The notes beneath the pieces are model-generated. The model had not been told where the DNA came from. It was given only the letters and a program-made list of their open reading frames with translations, and searched no databases. Source: Fasciolopsis buskii (taxonomy: Eukaryota > Platyhelminthes > Trematoda > Plagiorchiida > Fasciolidae). From it: 64,000 bases of DNA. The stretch is taken from assembly GCA_008360955.1 (NCBI GenBank), contig LUCM01002927.1, positions 62,001-126,000 on the forward strand, given 5' to 3'. The position numbers and the translations under genes are program-made. This document shows positions 48,420 through 61,199 of the stretch, piece by piece (the stretch's first letter is position 1; each line of letters starts with the position of its first letter).

Positions 48420-51400
48420 GGGATAGACAGAAGTCATGATACTTCATAAGGAACTGTTCTAAAAATTGCCAAATTGCCTATATTTGACCACAAGAATGGC
48501 GAGAACCAATGAGAAATGAGATATTTCATTGTATAATTTAATTGCAATTCCGATTTGGAGTTCACCGAGACTACGTAAAAACACCAATGACGAGGAAACG
48601 TCATCGAGACTTAGTCACGGTTAAAACGTAACGTGATTTTAACGTAAAACCTCAGATACAAATTATGTTCTCATTACCATTCATTAAATATTTTTCATAC
48701 GAAGAGCTTCACAAGATTAGAACAATCCGAACACAGCAATGACATGTGGGCAGCGGACTTCTGCTCCTCTTCTAGGGCGGGTGACTGGTCCGAGCCTTGC
48801 GTATGATCAGGGTGTTGTATCCATTTCACTAGGAGTTGTGCATGATGAGTTGAATAATTAGATTTACACAATCTACCCGGGATTCCTTCGAATTCTTGTT
48901 TTTTGACAAATTGCGGTCATGGCAACTGTTCGCATGGTTGAAATAATAAGTGAACTTTACGGGATCGAAACTACGGGAACACCAGCAAAATAGGGTAGTA
49001 GACTGGTTTGAGTGATTGCGTCAGTTACCCTTGGAACACACCTGAACTGTATTAGTGACTGGGTATACAGCATCGAAATTGATGTCCCCTTCTCGTTAAA
49101 TGAGCGATTTTCTAAGCACGATACCATCACGTCAATCCGCGTGATGAATACCAGAATAATAGCAAGAAAAAAATGAATGGCAATATATTGAGAAAAAATC
49201 AAACGACATGGAAACTAGAAATTTTTGTTTCCTCCGCTGACATCCTGTCAGTCGATGAACTTCGCCCATGCTTAGTCCTAAGCTTTCGTAGGGACAATAT
49301 GCAAACTGAAAAATTGCCAAGTTTTCCCACGACCAGCTTTCTCCCAGAAGATTCCCACGCGTTTTCAAGTAGATTCTAATCCGCAGAGCTGTCTATGGAT
49401 GAGAAACTTTCTCACCAACCTTCCTGTGATGAATTTGTTCCAAGGGATGTGCGGCGTCTTTTCGAGAGGTTACACTTGGTACTTGTGACAAGCAGTCGTC
49501 TCGGAGGTTTTCCTTCGGCATTCACTACACAGGTAAAACACACAATCACCCCCTGCTCGTTCGCAGTCTTGACTTCGTCGTCGCAGAAACTTCTTCCGTC
49601 CAGCTCCGGTATTCAGGCGACGGAGGGCGTGAATATTTGAATTTTCAGGTTCCATTACCTTATCAGATGTTCGTCCATTCTAAACCGGTCATTTCCAAAA
49701 ACCGACGACAGTCGCATTATCGCAGGGTTCAGGTCATCCCTCATTGTAAAAGTACACATGAACGTATCACAAACGCAACGGCCGTGATTCCATCTACGCA
49801 GCACATATTGTCCGAACGCCAACACAAAATCCGGGCAGATTCTAACTATCTGACAAAGCGAAAGACCTAATTTGCTCAGGTGATCCGATTTACCTGCGTG
49901 TGACTGTCACGCCAGCTTCCCCGGTCACGTGACAATAAGCATGATGACTGGAAGGTAGTATATTTAGTAAGACTCACAGGAATCCGGAGACGGAATAGGG
50001 GAGGATCACTATGTGGCACTGCGTATATCTATACTGTTGTTGGAACAGGCGCCCCACGAGTTGATGTTAGTTTTCACTCCGTCATTTCCTCCTATGGATA
50101 CTGTGTCATCGATCGTCTCTCGCCCAGTTACTCCACCCGTGTTATATAACTATTCCAATGAATCGAAATCATTCGGCCGGTTGATAACACTACAACATGC
50201 TTGCATTTCGTGCATTTTTTCGACTGAAAAACCTAGCACTCCAAGCAAAGTGTTCTGTATAGGATAGAAGATGTGAAAATAGCTTATAGCTTTTTTACAT
50301 TGCAGGCCAAGAAACGTCACCGTTCCCTTACCATCTAGTTCTATCGGTGACATTCCCAACGGTAACCTTTCCAGATTTTGGCCAAGTTAAGGTGAATTCG
50401 GCGTGCAGACCAACTTGATGTGCTTATAGTACTTCATGTAGGGGGGAGGGACAGGCGTAAAAATCGGATGTGGGATGAGCTGCAAAAGTGCTTAACACAG
50501 TGTATGAATCACGTGGAAATCAGAAACCTGCTTGTTCATCACGGTACTCACTAGGATGACGAGGTGTGGCAAACGCTCTGGACAGGAGTCACTGGACACT
50601 GGAAGCTGAATGAATCACATCCAGATGTCCAACAGTGATGGGAGCAGTGCCTAGCATAAACATGATAAAAAAAGTGAATCCCAACTCCACTCGAACCATC
50701 CTGGCACTATTGGGTTTTCCAAAGTCTAACAGTATATGGCTATCGTTCAGTATTCCTAGACCACCGCTTGGTGGCCTCGGAGTAGAGTACGCCGTCAGTA
50801 ACCGGGCTAAAACACACTGCCGACCGAATTTGTAGCCGATAGTCAAAGCATTCTACCCAGATGCGTTGTCGGGACACAGTCCACACATGAGCTGTCCGCT
50901 CACGATACACATCTTCTGAGCGGTGTGTTCATTCTGTCCTCGAAAGGGAGGCCCTGGAAACATCTCGAGGCTAACAAACAATGGTCAAAACCTCCAAACT
51001 GTTAACCAGAAGATACGGGACGGCGGAAAACCCAATGCTGTAAAATAATTCATTTGGTAATGAGACATGGCATTACTCGGTCAAGTTTATGTTTGGTATT
51101 GCCTGCCTGGGTAATTGTAAGTGACTCACTTAACTTTCGGTAACTAGTGTCTTCTTATCACAACGCTTGCCACATATGTATACCCTGAGTAAGCAAGTTC
51201 CGAATGCTGGCGTAACCCAACCAGTGTGCTAAGCACTGTGAAAGGTCTTTGGATATGATCCAATTTAGAATATGTGAAGATGGTCGTCGCATGGGATCCA
51301 ACTATTGTGGATTCATGGCGGATGTAAATTCGAAAAGTTTGAAAGTACCTGGCAGACACTTTACCCTAGAACTAAAAAACGTGGGGCATTACGAATAGGG

Positions 51401-54400
51401 CTTGATACAGTCGGTTTAACTGGGTTGTTTTCGGTTGAAAGATCTTTTGGGAGAAATTTGAGATGATTTACTCCGTCTACCTTATGTGTCGTTTCGTTTT
51501 AGCCTTATTTTAAAATGTGATAGTTTCCTAGGTGTTCCCGTTCCGAAGAATTTCAGTCTGTTAAACCATGTTCACCTCGCACGAGCACTTCCGCCACCTA
51601 TCAATCGAACTAACAGAGTCGAAAGTGAATCAGTGAACGTGCTGATCACGTGTACTCCAAATGATCTATGGGCATTAAACGTTCTGGTTGCTCCCCGTAG
51701 TTTACCTACCCTCTCCAATTTCCTTCCTGCTAACTCTACCTAATCCTGTTTGAATCAATGCACGGGACTGTTTCCGACAGGTTTAATGGTCTTATCCTGC
51801 ATTTTACTATTTTTTTGTATCTAACTTCCACGATATACCATCCGCGTTGGCACTGCCCCGAGATATGATTTTGTTGCGCACTAAAATTGCCGGAAGATGA
51901 ACCCTGAGTGTGCCCGAATTTCAGCTCCGACTCTGAATCAAGTGCCGCGATTAAAATTCGATATTCTAACTCAGCTTAGTATGAAACATTACAAAATACT
52001 GGATAAGATCAAATACTTCACGCGCCCAGTTATTCTGTGTATATACCTTTTCAACTATCACTGAAGCTTGCACTATAGAGGTTGCGAATTTGCACGGTGC
52101 TCAAACTGAAGAGATCAGTTATCTGAAACAGTCCCATTTCAGTTCTTTTTAGCCGATGCTACCAAGTACACAGTTAGACAAATTCGAAATTCCCAAAAGT
52201 TTCATACATTTTTGATCATGAGAAACAACGATTTTGTAATTTGAAAACCAGGCTTCTCTTAGTTTTCGAGCAACAGAGGAATAAACCTGTTATGATAAAA
52301 ATGCCCTCTTGTTGCACTAAACATGTATTTTCGCTTTTTGTGTCAAGTTTAAACTCATACTACACAGTCGATCATTAGTGTTTGCGCGCTCAATTGAGGT
52401 CACGTGATTCGGTCGACTGATGGTCGGGGATGCCCTGACGTTCAAAATCCAAATATCCAGACAGAATTTTACCGTGAATCCGTAGAAATCTATGCATGCT
52501 CCACAAACCGTCGCAATAAATCAATGGAATGGTATGTTTGAGGTTGAACGGTCAGAAACATATTCTAATCCTATGCATATAAGATGTTTCAGTTGTCGTC
52601 CCTAAATGATTTTAGGCAAGTAAATTAGGTGAACGCCAGTAATCCGAGTGAAACCGTCAGAGAGGGCGTGTCTTGTAGGCTGTCAGGACAAATTAAGATT
52701 GCGTCGGATTGTTAGGTTGTTAGATTACCTTAATGGTGGTGCTCATTCAGACATAGGATTGATACAAAGTGACATAGAAGACATACTAATTCGTGGCATC
52801 ACTATCCTGTCTCGATCAGAATGAGAGATATGTGACACTGTACAGGGAACGCCTGTTTTTCAAAAACACTGGTCTTGTGAGTTATTAGATCTGCCCCCCA
52901 CTGAAACTCATGAACCCGGTGGAGAAGACAAGCTGTGAAAATTGTGATAAACAAACTATGGCATTGAATTCTGGTACAAATTCGACGGCTTTTTGTAAGA
53001 GGCAATTCATGTTCAAACTTCTTGTGACAAGCCTTAACGATGCTCAGCCTCCAAACGAATTCTAACAAATGAACTTGAAAAAATTCACCTCACAGAACTA
53101 GTCCCAGACCGATGAGGTCAGTTGGCACGAGTACAAGGATATACAATTTTCAATGAAACGATTGCTTTTCCGCTATGCGAATTCATTGTGCATCTGTCAG
53201 TTTAAGTGTCGATGGTCAGGAGTCATTTTCCCGTCATGAACTTGATGACAACAAGAACAAGTCATATAGCAACACGGTACTTTGAATTCGATTATTTTGC
53301 CCATGCTCACCCAGCTGCTTACATAGAATAAAGGTGTGGCTGAAGAAATTCATGCCATTTGCAGCTTCAGTTCAGAGGTGGAATCTACCACCAGAGGAGT
53401 GGCATCACAGTAACTTCTCCTCTTGACTGCACACGTTCGAATGTGCTTGTAGCAAAATTAGAGACATGGATTTTATCTAAACATGTAATAGACTGTTCCA
53501 CGGGCTAGCTTATGTCGATGATATCACACACGTTATGGAAGACTCCAGGAGTTCCACGGACTTGCTCAGTCATTAAAACAAGGTCCCAAAGACCGCACAG
53601 TTCATGACAGAAGGGGAATTCATACACGGACTATCAACCTTGAACGTATTCCTATCTCAGAGTCCCGTTCGTTCACTTCGAATTAACATCAACGGTAATG
53701 ATCATTTGGGTGGGAGATCATTGAATTCTCGTGTAATTAGTCTACTTGGAAGTCGTGTGACACAATTCGGTGCAGCACCAGCCATTGCACAGAGCCGCGG
53801 CAAACCAATCAGATTAGCGCTGATTCACGAAAGTGAAAAGTGAATAACCCACGGCGGTCATTGGCCCAGTGGTATTGGCCTGAGGAAGTTTCTCCCCGGT
53901 TGGTTTATATCCGACTGCTTTGCACATAAACTCTAGTGCATCGTCTGCCTATCGAGGTCCCTTTGGTGTCTGTAACTGTATGACCCGGGGTCGGAGTTGT
54001 TCCACTACTTGCTGGTGATTCGTGTACGCGAATTTTTGCAATCGATTCCAGTGGGCCTCACTACGTCCAGCATAAACACCATGCCGTCAAATATTCGTCC
54101 CAGTGCGGTATAAGAAAGCTATTTACGGTGTTATGACCAACATACTCAAATAACTAAACCGCCCGGATGCCAGTGACTAAAAGTTAACTACGGTCAACGA
54201 GGTTTGTGCGGCAACCAGATATTCTGACTTGTCTAAAGAATGACGTTTGAAAATCGAGGGTACCAAAGGCCAGTTAGGCGCCGTGCGAACAGAGCTGATC
54301 TATATTGTCGATTTCGTTCCGGGCAGATAAATTGGCCAAATCTACCGAGAAGCGAGCAGAAGGTTATTCGCAAAGTATATACCACGCAGGTGACCTTCTT

Positions 54401-54540
54401 TGTTATTTGCTCCCTTGGCTCGGTCTTCTCACTGCAGATCAACGAAAAGTCTGCGTTCCGAGCTATGTCCGCCAAAACCCTGTGTTATTGGAGACTCTGG
54501 TTAGCACGAAAGTATCTGCCAAGTGATACAGCAACGGTCA
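48420..54540. other. Region upstream of the semaphorin start
   Basis: No confident gene. Plus-strand open islands at 49385-49535 (MDEKLSHQPSCDEFVPRDVR), 49653-49868 (VPLPYQMFVHSKPVISKNRR), 51527-51741 and 53601-53830 have plausible acceptors but no recognised family. A promoter for the semaphorin would be expected on this side, but I cannot point to one. Confidence 0.3.
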
Positions 54541-54546
54541 ACTCAC

Positions 54547-54640
54547 CTTTAGAAAACTGCGGATGTATTTTACATCTACGTACCCCTTGTTATGACACGT
54601 CAACAAGGCGTATCCACCACCCTTGAATCGAGACGTGAAC
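54547..54640 (-). other. Small exon-like island with strong donor
   Basis: This is a 94-nt segment with acceptor GATGTCAGTCCCAG and donor GTGAGT. It reads FTSRFKGGGYALLTCHNKGY ... KYIRSFLK, with no stop in this frame. It lies on the same strand as the semaphorin, about 6.6 kb upstream of its first coding exon. The plus strand of this stretch is also open over part of its length. No family was recognised. Confidence 0.25.
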
Positions 54641-54665
54641 CTGGGACTGACATCACATTAGACCT

Positions 54666-54729
54666 ATCTAATGAAGGATTGCACAATCAAGGGCTACTGG
54701 ATCATAGCAATCGGCTCCCTTCATTAGAT
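54666..54729. repeat. Perfect 12-bp inverted repeat with 40-nt loop
   Basis: ATCTAATGAAGG (54666-54677) and its exact complement CCTTCATTAGAT (54718-54729). Confidence 0.7.
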
Positions 54730-55750
54730 GTTTTCCGCAGTTGCTCTCAACGATTAAAAATCTTGTGAACAAAATATCCGTTTTTGTATTTGTTAACCAG
54801 CTGAGTGTCGATCTTGTTTCTCATTCCTTCACAGCGAACGACTCATTTCACACAACGAATCAGCTTCCATGACGGACATCTGTCAGTGGAATCGAACGTG
54901 TTTCGATGCGAATGAGTACCCCTTATGACGGAATCGATCAACCTTTAATTAGCAAGACTGCATTTGTCCTTCCAAGATGATCACAGGATCCGCTTTGTAT
55001 CGTGAAAAGCACAATCAAGTAGGCTACAAGATCGCGGAGTGTGCTCCGGTTTCCAGCCACAAAAGTCGATTTTGAAATTGGGCTTGGCAGTAGTGGAATA
55101 AGTCTGTTCTGAAATGCGAAGGGACAAAATCGACCCGTGAACCAGCCGTGCTGATAAGAAGCCAAGCTACACGAACAACCAGATTGCGCGCACAAACACA
55201 TGGAATTTCCATCGGGCTGAATAGCTTCACTCATGGAATCAGTTCTCTTTGGAGATCTGCTCCCAAACACGTCCACATCGTTGCTGTTTACTCAGTACTG
55301 ATGACGATTTTCCACTATTGGTCTCTTATTTGGGCTCTCCAAACGTGACATGCAAGAGCATTCAGTCAGAAGAATATGGGAACCACGAATTCTAGATCAA
55401 AATCCGTCGGTCAGCAAGAGGCAATGCGGATGGAGGATTGTAATCGAGTAGGTCATTATCCACAGTTGCTGAACAGACAGGTCTGTATAAATATTCGAAT
55501 TCCCAAGCGTGGTCTCGCTTTGTGAGTGGGGACCGCTGATATTCGCCCCCCCCCCAACTCTCACGAGTTTTGCTCACGCCATGATCACGTGAATTCACAA
55601 CTGGTTTGAGATAGATATCGTGATATGTGCCGAAATGACGGATCACAAGTCTGGACCACTGTTTGTTTACGAGGGGAAACCTGCACGTTCGCGAGTGGCG
55701 ACTACTTCAGATTGGCCTCAATTTTCAATAATTAATTTAGAAATAAAACA

Positions 55751-55970
55751 GAAGTTCAACAAACCGTTCACAGCCGGCCCGGTAGCGTAATGGCTAAGGC
55801 ATTCGACTCAGAATCGTTCGTCCTTGTTCGGGTTCGCGTCCCAGTTGGGGCGCGGTGGATATGCACTGCTGATGATTCCTAACAAGGATGAAATAGCTGT
55901 ACAGTGCTTCCATGGTTTCTTTATGGTGAGTTGGGCGATGATATCACATGGTGAATTATTTCATGAAAAC
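55751..55970 (+). mobile_element. SINE family B, copy 1: tRNA-like head plus hammerhead ribozyme
   Basis: The tRNA-like head has an A-box-like TAGCGTAATGGCTAAGG (about 55783-55799) and a B-box-like GGTTCGCGTCCC (55831-55842), the internal RNA polymerase III promoter arrangement. A hammerhead ribozyme core follows directly (55863-55907). The 3' body ends ...GGTGAATTATTTCATGAAAA. It aligns base for base with the copy at 57141-57357 and with an inverted, decayed copy at 56816-56995. Its boundaries are set by where similarity between copies stops. Confidence 0.8.
55863..55907 (+). ncRNA. Type I hammerhead ribozyme motif in SINE B copy 1
   Basis: Stem I is GCACTG (55863-55868), pairing perfectly with CAGTGC (55902-55907). 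Core box 1 is CTGATGA (55869-55875). Stem II is TCCT/AGGA with loop AACA (55877-55888), flanked by a U-U mismatch. Core box 2 is GAAA (55890-55893). Stem III is minimal, with loop AGCT, closed by A-U and U-G. The predicted cleavage triplet is GTA (55899-55901), immediately before stem I's second strand. This is the layout of schistosome SINE-like hammerheads. The U-U in place of the usual G-C at the base of stem II may weaken activity. Confidence 0.72.
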
Positions 55971-56815
55971 GGAAACATCGACTGAGAAATGCGTGTGTAA
56001 AAGCGCAGGAATGGCTTGATCGATGTGTGAGTCAAATTCAATTGGTCTTCTAACCAATGGTTAGTCAAACAATTACAGATGCAATTCCATCTTTTTATGT
56101 TCGCAAGTACCGAAACAAGACAAAAATTGAACAGGAGTCCAGAAATATGGATCAGGTGCTTGAGCAGCACTGTATGCCTTGACAGGCGAAAAGCAGTGTT
56201 TCCGGTGCGTACGCATGAGTGCGTCATTCCAGTTTACTTATTATCATCGCGGTCCGGAAAAATCGACTCCAGAACACGATAGGGAGGAGAAACATTTTAG
56301 CATGAAAATTAGCCAAGTTAATTTGGGCAATTCGTATCTGAGTTGTTTTCCTTTCATCATCTCAGGTGCGTTCTGCAAATTTCTTGTAACACGTTACATA
56401 AAAGCACTCACACTGAGTTGACATTTGGCATCAGGTTCCCTGGGTACTGTCAAGGGAACCAGTAACTCCGAGTGTGTGCACACGAATAACACTGAACATT
56501 TATCCTGTTGAAAAATGCTTGATCCAGGTAGATCTTAGTATATCTGATACGAAGTGGTTTTTGTGCTTCATGTCATAGGATTTGATCAATCTGTTACTCG
56601 GCTAACATGACGACACCTCAGCCCGAAAGTTGAAGGTGCACAAGGCAGCTTCATGCATCTCCTCCTTACTTCCATCTTGCCGGACTCGGTGGTTTTTTCT
56701 CCAAATTTTCGCCATCAAGTTTACAGGTGAAATTCATATATGCAACTTGCCACACATGACCGGTCAGCTGATACGATGATTGTGCAATTTAAGGACTTTA
56801 TTTATCGGCAATTCG

Positions 56816-56995
56816 CATGAAATGATTCACCATGTTATATCAGCGGCTCAGCTGGCCATTGAGAAACCATGGAGGCTGTTTCATTTTTGTTAGGAATCAT
56901 TAGCAGTGCATATTCACCGCGTCCGAACTGGAACGCGAACCCGGGAAGAACAACTTTGAGTCTAACGCCCTAGCCATTAGGCTACATGTCAGGCT
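56816..56995 (-). mobile_element. SINE family B, copy 2 (inverted, decayed)
   Basis: This is the reverse-complement of the family B body. It includes ATGCACTG followed by CTAATGA (mutated from CTGATGA; 56904-56898), then TTCCTAACAAAAAT and GAAACAGC. The segment that should carry the cleavage site and second stem I strand is deleted. The tRNA-like head (56935-56995) is diverged. Confidence 0.7.
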
Positions 56996-57140
56996 GTGCA
57001 GGTCATTTCCAAAGCCTTGGTCGTACTTAGGCTACCTGAACAGAAGTCATCTATGAGTAGGAGTAGGGGTGGATCGGTGTGAGCTAGCGGACAGTAACCG
57101 TGCAAATCAGTCACGGATAGGTGCAACGTGCTCATGTGGT

Positions 57141-57357
57141 GAAGTTGAACGAACCGTTCATAGCCTGCCCGGTAGCGTAATGACTAAGGCGTTCGACTCA
57201 GAATCGTTCGTCCCGAGTTCGCCTCCCAGTTCGGGCGCGCTCAGTATGTACTGCTCATCATTCCTAACAAAGATGAAACAACTATGCAGAGCTTCCCTGG
57301 TTTCTTTATGGTGAGTTGAGCAACGATATCACATGGTGAATTATTTCATGAAAAAAT
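57141..57357 (+). mobile_element. SINE family B, copy 3: mutated hammerhead
   Basis: The copy starts GAAGTTGAACGAACCGTTCA and keeps GGTAGCGTAATGACTAAGG and AGTTCGCCTCCC. The ribozyme region reads CTGCTCATCATTCCTAACAA then AGATGAAACAACTATGCAGAGC. Core box 1 is mutated (CTCATCA for CTGATGA), and the cleavage triplet and stem I are no longer matched. It shares the 3' end GGTGAATTATTTCATGAAAA with copy 1. Confidence 0.75.
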
Positions 57358-57359
57358 TC

Positions 57360-59560
57360 TTCAGGTTGAAATGGTAGGAATCTTGGCGTGTGGCGATCAG
57401 TTCGTGACTTTGAATTGAACGGTTAACAATGAGGACGCTGATAAAACATGCGCGGCACTTTTGTACCGACAAATAAATAGGTCTGACTGTTGCTGCCATG
57501 AATCCAGATCGAGTCACAGTTGATCTTCTTGTTACCCGGTAACTTACAGTCGACTGCGATATCTCACTCGGAAGTTAGGTTCATTGGTTTATCACTAGGA
57601 ACTAAAACTGAATAAAAATGGATTGATTAATAAGCCGATTGCTTGTCTCTTTCTATTGGTTATGATATTTCCAGTTATTCCCAATAGAAGTTATTGTTCA
57701 GTTCAATCAAAAATAGATCATTTTCCACACATTGGAACACAGATGGGTGTGATTCCCCAGAGTGCTTGTCATAATTGACAGTTTTGTAAAGGTAGTTTTT
57801 GCTACACGGTTGGCGTAGAAGTACAATAAAAGGTGCATTTTCCCATAACTACCAAGGCTTGTTAAACTGGGGTACAGGTAAATGGCGTCCATGACCCTTA
57901 ACAGATATGGGTTGGCATGGGAACACGTAAGGTGTGGTAACTAGTGGACCGGCGCCAAACTGGCATCCGCTGACAGTGAATGGTGAATCTGGGTTTCGAA
58001 AATCCAAAAGTTTTCCAGATCAAAACAGCTCGATTTGCTTGACTTGGGCCGGTCTGGACCCCTCTGAATGTTTGCTCAAAACGGCGTGTCCAATACTTCC
58101 AGTGAGTCGAGTGAATGACAGAAAAATGTTCATCGCGGAGCCTGATAATGTAGTTTTATTAGTGTCAATGAAACAAACTGCATTTCGACAAACTTTTTTA
58201 AAAAATCACTAGACCGTTTAACGTGCAATCGATTTGTTCATGAAGTTATCCTGTGACACTCCAATTTCTCTCTCCCGTGGAATTTAATCAGCCTGAGTCG
58301 TCTTTTTTGATCATACCTTGATCTTTTCTACGTGTTGACCCCAGTGCGTTCTAGCCTTTTTTCATCCATAACAAATTTCAAGATATGTATCTTTACAACG
58401 AACTGGATTTTCGTGCCAGTCAATTCGGGGATCCAAGTCAGTTTGATTTCTATTCCAGTAGCCAAATGGCCACGCTGGTGTTTATGCCATCTTCGACATC
58501 GCGTAACAACCTACGTCATTCTTCGGCTTGGTGTAGATACGTTTTTTGGTTCCGCTTGACCTATCTTGTCAGGTAGGGTATAATTATCCAGTGGCGCGAA
58601 AATCTGTAAAGTAGGTTCCGAGCTATGGCCGTAGGCCGCCCTGGCTCGCATATCTCTATAATGTAATGCATACTTCCTATCCGTACTTGCACACGGTGAT
58701 TCATAACCGTATAACGAAAACCACTTTCTACCGGTTTTCTGTTCTATCTCAGCTGGGAAAAAGCATGACCAGTAGCTCACACGAACTGGTCCCAATAAAC
58801 TTGGGTCAGCCACTCAAAAGATATGTCCGTATCAAGTACTTTTCGGTTTCTTTTTCTCTTACAGTATTACTGGCATATTTAAAAGCGAGCTGTCATTTCT
58901 TCCAAAAAGTATGCCATTTTTTGCTTACTTGAACTCTTATTTGAGATTTGTTAGGCATGGATTAGCATCCGATCTGAAATCGCATCCGAGATGTGCAAGT
59001 CTTTGTGCGTTATAAGTTTAGGCATCGATCTTGCTGCATTTCTGTTCTTGTTCAGGCTTGACGTCCGTGTGCCTACCTTTTCACTGATTTCTCCAAACCT
59101 TGCCGGTCCACGTGTGCTTGCACGAGTCAGTTCTTGAACAAATCATTTTATTGATATAAATACCGATTATAATAGTATGCGACTAAATCAGCCCAATATT
59201 ACTGTCTACAATCTCGCCTGACCTTCTTGAGGGTTTGAAATTCACCTGCGGTTAATAGTAGCTGGATTGTTCCAGATATGTAAGGTGGACTTTCTGCAAT
59301 GGAGTACACGCATTGTATCCACTCATTTTCACAGCCCCTTGAATGTCTTGCGAGATCCACGACCAGTTAACTTATTTGGTAGTTGCTTGACAGAAATGTT
59401 ATTTAGCATTTACGTAGCACATTTGCACATGTCTTGTGTTCCGGTTTTATTGTACATGCTTCACATCAAATCACGTTTGTAATCTTAAGGTGTAGAATAT
59501 GGCTGCCGGCTACTTGGAACTTTACACGCATGGCTATCCTGACCTAAACGTATTATTCGA
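57360..59560. other. Stretch without a supported gene
   Basis: Open plus-strand islands at 57934-58095 (donor GTGAGT) and 58383-58570 (YNELDFRASQFGDPSQFDFY, donor GTAGGG) are noted only. Nothing here is recognised. Confidence 0.3.
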
Positions 59561-59565
59561 TCTAG

Positions 59566-59787
59566 GACTGCAAGGCTGTTATTCACGGCGTTGAGTCTCC
59601 GATAGCCACTGTCGGGATCTTGCTCGGCACTGACTACTCCGAGGTTGTGAATACAGTTTCATCATCCGGGCGATTTCTGCCAGGATGGGTCCTCATGAGA
59701 TTGCCCCAGCAACTCCATCGATCCGTCGGAAATAACTGCCTTGCATATTTCGATTGCATTGCCAAACCAGGCAGTTCATTTCTGTCA
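59566..59787 (+). other. Exon-like island 1 of a right-end plus-strand cluster
   Basis: The acceptor is TTATTCGATCTAG, with 74 codons open in phase 0 (DCKAVIHGVESPIATVGILL ... GWVLMRLPQQLH ... CLAYFDCIAKPGSSFLS). The donor candidate is GTGAAA. It is locally GC-richer than its flanks. It does not join in phase to the next island at 59998 with the borders I can see. Unassigned. Confidence 0.25.
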
Positions 59788-59997
59788 GTGAAATTGTCTT
59801 AAATTGGGAGTCAATCGGGGATTTGGATTACTAGTTCCCCCCCGGCAAGCGGTGTTTGGAGAATTAGGTGATATGGGCTCAACGTCGAAGTCAGTGGCCC
59901 TCATGCGTTCGGACGATCTTCTCATCTGCATAGTTGGTCATCTTATCATATTGCAGCCGATCGTTCGTTAATCCAAGTCCTTTTTTCCTCTTCCAAG

Positions 59998-60179
59998 CGG
60001 AAGGTGTTGTGAGACTGCAACGTAATCCAGGGAATATTGATGCAAGTTGGGCAGTGGTTGCAAAATACCCAAATGAGCTGTTGCCCTGGTATCCGACTCG
60101 GGTGTGCATGCCATCGTGGGGCGTCAGCTTAGTCACAGCTATTTCTAAGATGATGCGCTGTGGTTTGTTTTACGACTGA
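59998..60179 (+). other. Exon-like island 2 of the right-end cluster
   Basis: The acceptor tract CCTTTTTTCCTCTTCCAAG leads into EGVVRLQRNPGNIDASWAVV, then PNELLPWYPTRVCMPSW, and a TGA at 60177. The antisense frame (60136-59891) is equally open, so the strand is uncertain. No family was recognised. Confidence 0.22.
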
Positions 60180-60968
60180 TTCTAGTATTTTAACGAAGTA
60201 CTTAGTTAGCTTGTGATCAGGTGAGCTGGTATACCTGATAGCACCACCCCCCCTATTGACACCACCGATTCAAGTTCTGAGCCAAATTGAAGCATGCATG
60301 TGTGCTCAAATCAGGATTTCTCAAACTCACATCCCAACCCTTTGATCTTTTTGCTTCCAATACTAATGAAGGAGGGAGGGGGAAAGGTATGCCACTTCAA
60401 GAAAGGAAGTGTTACCCAGCCCAGGACTTTCAGATGAGAGCTTGGATGGACGGTGTTTGGATTTGAGCAGACGAAAGTCAAACTGAAATGTTGTGATATC
60501 GATTGATCGATCTATACCGATCGTGCACGGTCAGTGAAAACGAAATAATGAAATGGCAACTTCACATCTGTGTGAGTTTCATTGTGTCTTGGATTTGTCA
60601 ATTTTAGTCGAAATCAAAAGTATGGTAACTGAGTTCGAGCACGCTTTGTTCTCTCGCATGTAAGATGAATGTGCGGCTCTTGGGTAACAAAAGCTGTTTA
60701 AATTTTAGTAGAAAATTCTTGTACTCATTGCCAGGCGTTTTGGTACACATACTCACGGGCACGTATGGCCTAATGTTTATTTCACCGAACTGACTTGTAG
60801 CCATACATACGCATGCTTTGGTTGCTTGCATGCGTTACCGAGGAAAATGTCGCCGAAAACTGGGCAATCACGGAGATGCACAAATCCATGACTGACTTCA
60901 TCCGAGCCACTTTTGCATCAAACTGAGCATTGTTTTTTTTCTTTTCGGACAAAAATATTAGTTTGCAG

Positions 60969-61195
60969 AAAAACCTCGCTGTCGTAACAGACTTCGATAG
61001 TGTTGGACATTTCCACATGAAGCTTACGACCGATTTTATTATTGCGAACGCTCTTGAATTTTTTCTGTGTTTATCACAAATGCCAGCCCGTGGAGAGGAA
61101 AGTACATGTACTTATTTACGACCAGCAATCTTCGTTGAACTGACCGGTGTGCGCAAGTGTATTTTACGTAAAAGTACTGATAACGCAGGGGGCTA
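60969..61195 (+). other. Exon-like island 3 of the right-end cluster
   Basis: This follows a long T-rich tract (CATTGTTTTTTTTCTTTTCG...TTTGCAG). It reads KNLAVVTDFDSVGHFHMKLT, FIIANALEFFLCLSQM and RPAIFVELTGVRKCILR, then TAG after 61189. A possible donor GTAAAAG lies inside the end. Unassigned. Confidence 0.22.
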
Positions 61196-61199
61196 GAAG

